Source: DSBX01 sp046484845
GTDB taxonomy: Bacteria > Hydrothermota > Tepidihabitantia > Tepidihabitantales > Tepidihabitantaceae
Direction of reading: 5' to 3'
Length of the DNA: 9,551 nucleotides
NCBI GenBank assembly: GCA_046484845.1
Contig: JAWOIB010000168.1
Coordinates: forward strand, 1-9,551
Shown in pieces: positions 4,882-9,551 of the stretch. Position numbers and translations under genes: made by a program. Position 1 is the stretch's first letter, and each line of letters starts with the position of its first letter. The notes beneath the pieces are model-generated. The model saw nothing but the letters and a program-made list of their open reading frames with translations. It made no database searches and was not told where the DNA came from.

Positions 4882-5820
4882 TCAGGCCCCGGTCGCCGGG
4901 CGGGCGAGCAGGCGGGCAAGCAGTGCCCGCTGGGCGTGGAGCCGGTTCTCAGCCTGGTCGAGGACTACCGACTGCGGTCCGTCGAGGACGTCCTCCGTGA
5001 TTTCGTCGCCCCGGTGCGCGGGCAGGCAGTGGAGCACCTTCGCGCCCGGCCTGGCCCGGCCGAGCAGCTCGGCGTTGAGCTGGTAGGGGCGGAAGATTTT
5101 GGCCCGTTGGGCGGTCTCGCTTTCCTGGCCCATTGAGGCCCAGACGTCGGTGTAGAGGTAGTCGGCCCCGGCCGCGGCTTCGGCCGGGTCGTTGGAGAGG
5201 ACAATCTCCGAGCCGGTCTGCGCGGCACACTCCCGGGCCCGTTCAACCACCGCCAGGGTCGGTTCGAAGCCTTTCGGGGTGGCAACCCGGCAGTTGGCCC
5301 CGGTCATGGCGCAGCCGAGCATCAGCGAGTTGCAGACGTTGTTGCCGTCACCGGTCCAGCCGATGGTGACGCTCTTCAGTTTGCCGGACAGCTCGAGTAC
5401 GGTCAGCAGGTCCGCGAGCGCCTGGCAGGGATGGAAGCTCTCGGACAGCGCGTTGATTACCGGGATCGTCGCATGCTTGGCCAGCCCGGTGATCTTGTCG
5501 TGTTCGAACACCCGGGCGATGATGCAGCCTACCCAGCGTGAGAGGTTGCGGGCAACATCGGGTACGCTCTCGCGGGTGCCGAGACCGATGTCGGTCGGGC
5601 CGAGGTATAGCGCGGAGCCGCCCAACTGGCGCATCGCGACCTCGAAGGTCACCCGGGTGCGCAGCGAGGGCTTCTCGAACACCAACGCTGCCATCCGGCC
5701 CTCGGCGATGGCCAGGCGCGGGTGCTTCCTGATCTCGGCTTTGAGTTCGACCGCGTAATCGAGCAGCGCGGTTAGTTCCGCGGGGGTCAGGTCGGTGAGA
5801 GTTGTCAGGTCTTTGTTCAT
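4882..5820 (-). CDS. argF: Ornithine carbamoyltransferase, 312 aa
   Basis: Transfers the carbamoyl group from carbamoyl phosphate to ornithine, giving citrulline, in cytoplasmic arginine synthesis. The carbamoyl-phosphate site SxRTR is present as S52-L-R-T-R56 within FEKPSLRTRVTFE. HPCQALAD (H130-) completes that site. The ornithine side shows DVWASMGQE and HCLPAHRGDEI with Cys265. The length is normal for an anabolic OTC. HCLP and the ordinary SxRTR loop favour ornithine over acetylornithine or aspartate as substrate. The ATG (5820-5818) overlaps the hslU stop in an ATGA arrangement and has no good Shine-Dalgarno, so translation is probably coupled to hslU. No other arginine genes are in view, and no ARG-box-like operator was seen. 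Confidence 0.97.
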   Translation of the reverse strand: MNKDLTTLTDLTPAELTALLDYAVELKAEIRKHPRLAIAEGRMAALVFEKPSLRTRVTFEVAMRQLGGSALYLGPTDIGLGTRESVPDVARNLSRWVGCIIARVFEHDKITGLAKHATIPVINALSESFHPCQALADLLTVLELSGKLKSVTIGWTGDGNNVCNSLMLGCAMTGANCRVATPKGFEPTLAVVERARECAAQTGSEIVLSNDPAEAAAGADYLYTDVWASMGQESETAQRAKIFRPYQLNAELLGRARPGAKVLHCLPAHRGDEITEDVLDGPQSVVLDQAENRLHAQRALLARLLARPATGA

Positions 5821-7241
5821 AGTATGTATCGACTCAGGTCCTTATCTTGAGCGATGCCTTGCAGCCGTTCGCGGACCATCGGCCCGCTGATGGTGATCCG
5901 GCCGGTGTCGGGGTCGGGCAGCCGGAACATGATATCCTCGAGCAGGGCCGACAGGACGGTGTGCAGCCGGCGGGCGCCGATGTCCTCGGTGGTGGTGTTG
6001 ACGTAGCTGGCGGTCAGCGCGATTTCGCCGACCGCCTCCTCGGTGAATTCCAGCTCGACGCCCTCGCTGGCGACCAGCGCCGAATACTGCCGCAGGAGCG
6101 AGTTCTCCGTTTCGAGCAGGATGCGCCGGAAGTCACCCTGGGCCAGCGAGTCGAGTTCGACCCGGATCGGGAAGCGGCCCTGGAGCTCCGGGATCATGTC
6201 CGCGGGTTTCACCTTGGTGAAGGCACCCGCCGCGATGAACAGGATGTGGTCGGTGCGCACGATGCCGTACTTGGTGAGGACGCTGGAACCCTCGACAACT
6301 GGCAGCAGGTCGCGCTGGACCCCGCCGCGTGAGACGTCCGGGCCGTGTTCCGACCCCGTGGCAACAACGATCTTGTCGATCTCGTCAATGAATACGATGC
6401 CCTGTTCCTCGGTCCGGTGCCGGGCCTCGATGATGACCTCGTCCATGTCCACCAGCTTCTGGGCCTCTTCCTGCACGAGCACACGCCGGGCCTCGGAGAC
6501 GGTGAGCCGGCGCCGGCGCGTGCGGCGGGGACTAGCGTTGGAGAGAATGCCCTGCAGTTCGAGGGCCAGCTCGTCGCCGCCACCGAGTTGCGACAGCATG
6601 TCGGCCAGCGGGTTGAACGAACTGGAGGTGTCGAACTCGACCGGTCGCTGGTCGAGCGCCCCGGCACGCAGTTTTCGGCGCAGGCGCTCGCGGGCGTCGC
6701 TGAGAGTTTCCTGCCCGGATGGTGAGTCATCTTCGAACGGACGGGGCGGCTCGGGGTGGTGGGTGGCGGTGCGGGGGAGCAGCAGGTTGAGCAGGCGCTC
6801 CTCAGCCAACTCCGCGGCCCTCTGCTCGACGCGCCCGGTCATCTCGCCCCGGACCATCGAAACTCCGATTTCCATCAGGTCTCGTACCATACTCTCGACG
6901 TCACGGCCGACGTAGCCGACCTCAGTGAACTTCGAGGCCTCGACCTTGATGAATGGGGCCTGGGCGAGCCGGGCGAGCCTGCGGGCGATCTCGGTCTTGC
7001 CCACTCCGGTCGGGCCGATGAGAATGATGTTGTTGGGCATGATCTCGGCGCGGATCGGGTCCGGCGCCCGGCCTCGGCGCCAGCGGTTGCGTAATGCGAT
7101 GGCGACAGCCTTCTTGGCCTTCCGCTGGCCGATGACGTAACGGTCGAGCTCGCTGACGATCTCGGTCGGGGTCAGGCCGGAGACCGGGCCGGGGTCGCCC
7201 GGTCCCCGGTCGGGCAGGTCAGGCAGTGTGGCCGGGTTCAT
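5817..7241 (-). CDS. hslU: ATP-dependent protease ATPase subunit HslU (ClpY), 474 aa
   Basis: AAA+ unfoldase that feeds proteins to the HslV peptidase. Seen in order: the LTPTEIVSELDRYVIGQ N-terminus (residues 23-39), Walker A GPTGVGKT (76-83), the pore loop GYVG (109-112), an inserted I-domain rich in charged residues, Walker B FIDEID (around residue 285), GRFPIRVEL with the arginine finger, GARRLHTVL sensor-2 region, and the C-terminal tail DKDLSRYIL that docks into HslV. ATG 7241 is chosen because it stands just past a promoter-like sequence. The frame opens 31 codons earlier, but that part covers the promoter and palindrome. The protein has about 20 more residues before LTPTEIV than E. 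coli HslU. The partner hslV is not in this window although the docking tail is intact. It ends in a 4-nt overlap with argF. Confidence 0.97.
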   Translation of the reverse strand: MNPATLPDLPDRGPGDPGPVSGLTPTEIVSELDRYVIGQRKAKKAVAIALRNRWRRGRAPDPIRAEIMPNNIILIGPTGVGKTEIARRLARLAQAPFIKVEASKFTEVGYVGRDVESMVRDLMEIGVSMVRGEMTGRVEQRAAELAEERLLNLLLPRTATHHPEPPRPFEDDSPSGQETLSDARERLRRKLRAGALDQRPVEFDTSSSFNPLADMLSQLGGGDELALELQGILSNASPRRTRRRRLTVSEARRVLVQEEAQKLVDMDEVIIEARHRTEEQGIVFIDEIDKIVVATGSEHGPDVSRGGVQRDLLPVVEGSSVLTKYGIVRTDHILFIAAGAFTKVKPADMIPELQGRFPIRVELDSLAQGDFRRILLETENSLLRQYSALVASEGVELEFTEEAVGEIALTASYVNTTTEDIGARRLHTVLSALLEDIMFRLPDPDTGRITISGPMVRERLQGIAQDKDLSRYIL

Positions 7242-7255
7242 TCTTTGTACGCTTA

Positions 7256-7283
7256 AGGATAGTCCGGGCGTACGGCAAGTCAA
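7256..7283 (-). promoter_or_regulatory. Candidate hslU promoter with very short leader
   Basis: On the minus strand TTGACT (7283-7278, 5 of 6 to TTGACA) is followed after 16 bp by TATCCT (7261-7256, 4 of 6 to TATAAT). Initiation about 7 bp on would leave a leader of roughly 8 nt before ATG 7241, and only a weak AAAGA could serve as Shine-Dalgarno. Confidence 0.45.
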
Positions 7284-7309
7284 AGGCGGCTTGCGACTCC
7301 GGGCCGGCG

Positions 7310-7339
7310 CCGGGGTGCAACCCCGGGGTTGCACCCCGG
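7310..7339. promoter_or_regulatory. Perfect 30-bp palindrome between hslU and adk (operator candidate)
   Basis: CCGGGGTGCAACCCC (7310-7324) is followed at once by its exact reverse complement (7325-7339), with no loop. Each half is also nearly symmetric: CCGGGGT-GCA-ACCCCGG (7310-7326) and CCGGGGT-TGC-ACCCCGG (7323-7339), so the element is two overlapping dyads. The right half contains the best -35 candidate for adk. It could be an operator for the divergent pair, a bidirectional terminator-like hairpin or a REP-like element. No known regulator motif was recognised. Confidence 0.7.
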
Positions 7340-7357
7340 GCGGAATCGCACTAGACT
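7329..7357 (+). promoter_or_regulatory. Candidate adk promoter overlapping the palindrome
   Basis: TTGCAC (7329-7334) and TAGACT (7352-7357) are 17 bp apart on the plus strand. Both are only partial matches to -35 and -10. The -35 lies inside the right arm of the palindrome, so a protein bound there would affect adk. The predicted leader is about 53 nt. Confidence 0.35.
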
Positions 7358-7416
7358 CCCGGGCTGGTTCTCCTGCCCGTTACGTGCGGCAGAAATGACA
7401 AAGGAGCTTCAGGACC

Positions 7417-8079
7417 ATGAAAGCAGTCAACATCGTTCTGTTCGGGCCGCCCGGCAGCGGCAAGGGCACCCAAGCCGAGCTGCTGCGGGACAAGCTGGGT
7501 TTCGTCCATTACTCGACTGGCGAAGTGTTCCGCGACCATATCAGACGCCGGACCCCGGTCGGGCTGGAAGTCGAGGAATACGTCACCAGCGGCCGGCTGG
7601 TGCCCGACGAGGTCGTGCTCGAAGTCGTCAATGCTTTCGTCAGCGAGCACGTCCGGCAGCGGATGCTGTTCGACGGGTTCCCGCGCACGATTCCGCAGGC
7701 CGAAGGGCTCGACCGGGTGCTGACCGGGAACGAGCAGGAGCTTGATTTGGCGGTGCTGATAGATCTTGACGACCATGAGGTCGTCCGGCGGCTGTCGAGC
7801 CGCCGGCAGTGCCGCAACTGCAGTCGCATCTTCAACCTGTCTTTCATGCCGCCGAAGGTCGATGGGGTCTGTGACGGCTGCGGGGGCGAGCTGTACCAGC
7901 GGCCTGATGATACCGATCAGGTCATCCGTGACAGGCTGCTGGTTTACCACGAACAGACCGAGCCGTTGGTGGAGTACTACCAGGACCGGTTCCGGCTGGA
8001 GCGGATCGACGGGGCGATTGGCCGCGAGCGGGTGTTCGCGGAGCTGTCCCGGATGGTCAAGGACGCGGCGGAGGAGTAG
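7417..8079 (+). CDS. adk: Adenylate kinase, zinc-binding long form, 220 aa
   Basis: Interconverts ATP + AMP and two ADP in the cytoplasm. The P-loop is GPPGSGKGT (residues 10-18), the AMP-binding region shows STGEVFR (33-39) and FDGFPRT (85-91). The LID domain has four cysteines, C132-x2-C135 and C152-x2-C155, that bind structural zinc as in Gram-positive and many thermophile enzymes, and the LID closes with DxxxVIRDRLxxY. AAGGAG (7401-7406) lies 10 nt before ATG 7417. It is first in a plus-strand run with map, infA and rpmJ, the usual order at the end of the spc operon. However, secY, which normally precedes adk, is replaced by the divergent hslU promoter region, so adk probably has its own promoter. 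Confidence 0.97.
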   Translation: MKAVNIVLFGPPGSGKGTQAELLRDKLGFVHYSTGEVFRDHIRRRTPVGLEVEEYVTSGRLVPDEVVLEVVNAFVSEHVRQRMLFDGFPRTIPQAEGLDRVLTGNEQELDLAVLIDLDDHEVVRRLSSRRQCRNCSRIFNLSFMPPKVDGVCDGCGGELYQRPDDTDQVIRDRLLVYHEQTEPLVEYYQDRFRLERIDGAIGRERVFAELSRMVKDAAEE

Positions 8080-8107
8080 TGGTTAGCCGGGCGGGCCGGG
8101 CAACCAG

Positions 8108-8866
8108 ATGGCCGTGAATATCAAGTCCGGGCGCGAGATCGAGCGGATGCGCGAGGCGGGTCGGGTGCTGACCCAGGTGCTGGAGTTGGTAGGTCGGGCG
8201 GTCGTGCCTGGGGTGACCACAAGGGAACTCAACGCGGTCTGTGAAAGGGAGATCCGGGCGCGGGGCGGGGTACCGACCTTCCTCGGCTACCGGGGTTACC
8301 CGGCCGCGGCCTGCGTCAGCGTCAATGAGGAGGTGGTCCACGGGATACCCTCGGATCGGAGGCTGGTTGAGGGAGACATCTGCAAGGTGGACCTCGGTGT
8401 GACCCTGGACGGGATGATTGCCGATGCGGCCCGCACCTGGCCGGTGGGAGAAGTCTCATCGGAGGTCTCGGCCCTGCTCCGGGTGACGCGAGAGGCGCTC
8501 TACCGGGGACTGCTAGAGTGCCGGGCCGGCCGCCGGATCGGCGACGTCGGCCACGCGATCCAGCAGTATGTCGAGGAGCGCGGCTACTCGGTGGTGCGGG
8601 CGCTGTGCGGTCACGGGGTGGGGCGCGAGCTCCACGAGGATCCCCAGGTGCCGAACTGCGGTCGCGCGGGCCGCGGGGAGAAGCTGGAGGCCGGGATGAC
8701 CCTGGCGGTCGAGCCGATGGTGAACCTGGGACGGTTTGAGGTCGAGACCCTCTCGGACGGCTGGACCGTGGTTACAAAAGATGGCTTGCCATCGGCACAC
8801 TTCGAGCATACAATACTGGTCACAAATGCAGATGTTGAGATTCTGACAGGCGATGGCCAAGGATAA
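8108..8866 (+). CDS. map: Methionine aminopeptidase type I, 252 aa
   Basis: Removes the initiator methionine from new proteins. The five metal ligands and the catalytic histidine positions are all visible: H78 (VVHGIP), D95 (KVDLG), D106 (IADAART), H169 (GHGVG), E202 (VEPM) and E233 (HFEHT), matching E. coli H79, D97, D108, H171, E204 and E235. There is no N-terminal zinc-finger extension, so this is the short bacterial form. It starts 28 nt after adk; a Shine-Dalgarno is not obvious. Its last 14 nt overlap the start of infA, which points to one transcript and coupled translation. Confidence 0.98.
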   Translation: MAVNIKSGREIERMREAGRVLTQVLELVGRAVVPGVTTRELNAVCEREIRARGGVPTFLGYRGYPAAACVSVNEEVVHGIPSDRRLVEGDICKVDLGVTLDGMIADAARTWPVGEVSSEVSALLRVTREALYRGLLECRAGRRIGDVGHAIQQYVEERGYSVVRALCGHGVGRELHEDPQVPNCGRAGRGEKLEAGMTLAVEPMVNLGRFEVETLSDGWTVVTKDGLPSAHFEHTILVTNADVEILTGDGQG

Positions 8867-9077
8867 GAAGGACCTCATCCAGCTTGAGGGCGTCGTGCGC
8901 GAGACGCTCCCCAGCGCCGTATTCAAGGTCGAGCTGGATAACGGCCACTCGGTGCTCGCCCACATATCGGGCAGGATGCGCAAGCACTGGATACGGATCC
9001 TGCCCGGCGACCGGGTGACGGTCGAGTTCTCGGTTTATGACCTGAACCGGGGCCGGATAATCTACCGGTTCAAGTAG
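8853..9077 (+). CDS. infA: Translation initiation factor IF-1, 74 aa
   Basis: Binds the A site of the 30S subunit during initiation. The whole OB-fold sequence is typical: LEGVVRETLPSAVFKVEL, GHSVLAHISGRMRK, IRILPGDRVTVEFS and YDLNRGRIIYR. Length is within the usual range (E. coli 72 aa). A tryptophan follows the basic MRKH segment where most homologues have tyrosine, asparagine or arginine, a small variation. The start overlaps the end of map by 14 nt and has only a weak AGG before it, so coupling with map is likely. Confidence 0.97.
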   Translation: MAKDKKDLIQLEGVVRETLPSAVFKVELDNGHSVLAHISGRMRKHWIRILPGDRVTVEFSVYDLNRGRIIYRFK

Positions 9078-9090
9078 CCAGGAGTGAATG

Positions 9091-9207
9091 ATGAAAGTCC
9101 AGACCTCAGTGAAGAAGCGTTGCGTCCACTGCAAGATCGTCAAACGGCGCGGAGTCGTCCGCGTAATCTGCAAGCGCGACCCGAAGCACAAGCAGCGCCA
9201 GGGATGA
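9091..9207 (+). CDS. rpmJ: Ribosomal protein bL36, zinc-ribbon form, 38 aa
   Basis: Small protein of the 50S subunit. It begins MKVQTSVKKRC and carries the zinc ligands C11, C14, C27 and H33 (CVHC ... CKRDPKH), so it is the zinc-binding C+ type. Length 38 aa is normal. Two ATGs stand in tandem at 9088 and 9091; 9091 is chosen because it gives the canonical MKV start and a 6-nt gap from GGAG (9081-9084). It follows infA by 13 nt, as in the standard infA-rpmJ-rpsM order, but rpsM (S13) does not follow here. Confidence 0.95.
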   Translation: MKVQTSVKKRCVHCKIVKRRGVVRVICKRDPKHKQRQG

Positions 9208-9249
9208 CCGGCAGCGCGCCCGCCTTTGCCGGCCCCGGCCGGGAATGCG

Positions 9250-9267
9250 GCGCCGGGTACCCGGCGC
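9250..9267. other. 18-bp perfect palindrome before the pyrG Shine-Dalgarno
   Basis: GCGCCGGGT (9250-9258) and ACCCGGCGC (9259-9267) are exact reverse complements with no loop. The GAGGAAGG Shine-Dalgarno of pyrG starts at the next base. It could act as a terminator-like hairpin after rpmJ, as an operator or as a leader structure. The C-tract start needed for Gram-positive-style pyrG reiterative transcription control was not seen. Confidence 0.5.
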
Positions 9268-9275
9268 GAGGAAGG
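9268..9275 (+). promoter_or_regulatory. Shine-Dalgarno that fixes the pyrG start
   Basis: GAGGAAGG, 6 nt before the GTG at 9282. With the in-frame TAG at 9276-9278 it makes GTG 9282 the only reasonable start. Confidence 0.8.
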
Positions 9276-9281
9276 TAGCGC

Positions 9282-9551
9282 GTGCCCGGGGCGGGCGGCA
9301 CCCGGTATATCTTCGTAACCGGCGGGGTCGTCTCAGCGCTGGGCAAGGGTATCGCCACCGCCTCGATCGGCCTCCTGCTCAAGTCGCGGGGGCTGAATGT
9401 GCTGCCGATCAAGTTCGACCCCTACATCAACGTTGACCCGGGCACGATGAGCCCGTTCCAGCACGGGGAGGTCTTCGTGACCGAGGACGGGGCCGAGACC
9501 GACCTGGACCTCGGCCATTACGAGCGGTTCATCGACCGGAACCTCGACCAG
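9282..9551 (+). CDS. pyrG: CTP synthase, first 90 codons (runs off the right edge)
   Basis: Makes CTP from UTP with ATP and glutamine, the last step of pyrimidine nucleotide synthesis. The N-terminal synthetase domain is unmistakable: RYIFVTGGVVSALGKGI (P-loop-like SALGKG), LLKSRG, KFDPYINVDPGTMSP, HGEVFVTEDGAETDLDLGHYERF. The start is GTG 9282, set by GAGGAAGG 6 nt before it and an in-frame stop at 9276. A short glycine-rich tail (PGAGG) precedes the conserved RYIFVTGG. It follows rpmJ by 74 nt, which contain an 18-bp palindrome, so it may be a separate unit or the next gene of the same operon. The glutamine amidotransferase domain lies outside the window. Confidence 0.97.
   Translation, partial: MPGAGGTRYIFVTGGVVSALGKGIATASIGLLLKSRGLNVLPIKFDPYINVDPGTMSPFQHGEVFVTEDGAETDLDLGHYERFIDRNLDQ

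Noticed and set aside
4818..4919. Longer N-terminus for the propeller protein
   Set aside because: The 34 extra codons are arginine- and proline-rich, overlap argF and would bury the signal peptide; the AAGGAGG at 4824-4830 supports the shorter start.
7242..7334. Longer N-terminus for HslU
   Set aside because: The extra 31 codons cover the candidate promoter and half of the palindrome and have no counterpart in HslU proteins.
9084..9278. 64-codon frame overlapping rpmJ
   Set aside because: It is out of frame with the clear bL36 gene and shows no family features.

Overview
The window looks like a piece of a GC-rich metagenome-assembled contig and reads as two blocks of different origin joined near position 1177. 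The left block (1 to about 1177) is very GC-rich. It carries a Myxococcota-style cysteine-rich repeat lipoprotein (partial, minus strand), a small Pilz-domain protein and the first ~120 codons of a YfbK-like von Willebrand A lipoprotein. The vWA gene breaks off just after its DxSGSM metal site. At the same point, on the opposite strand, the first 29 codons of a DivIVA-domain gene begin, so two unrelated genes are both cut at one spot. An assembly chimera or a real rearrangement breakpoint would both explain this.

The right block (about 1177 to the end) suggests an uncultivated, GC-rich bacterium of an FCB-like or candidate-phylum type (WOR-3/Stahlbacteria is my guess). The reason is a large secreted beta-propeller protein ending in a type IX secretion (Por) sorting domain, encoded beside ordinary bacterial housekeeping genes. 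From left to right it holds: the DivIVA remnant with a clear, probably leaderless promoter; about 840 bp with no recognisable gene; then on the minus strand the secreted propeller protein, argF and hslU; then, divergently on the plus strand, adk, map, infA, rpmJ and the start of pyrG.

The gene-poor stretch is structured. It has an AT-rich island (1541-1616, 28 G/C of 76), a four-run G-quadruplex motif on the minus strand (1617-1648), a degenerate 12-bp tandem array of 17 units (1637-1840) and a 14-bp-stem hairpin just beyond the propeller gene (2060-2092). I recognise no known element in it, and it is the most unusual part of the window.

The minus-strand genes run hslU to argF (4-nt ATGA overlap) to the propeller gene (64-nt gap with two hairpins). 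The plus-strand genes are the tail of the spc/alpha ribosomal-protein operon (adk-map-infA-rpmJ), but without secY before adk or rpsM after rpmJ; pyrG follows instead. The divergent hslU/adk control region contains a perfect 30-bp palindrome that overlaps the best adk -35 candidate.
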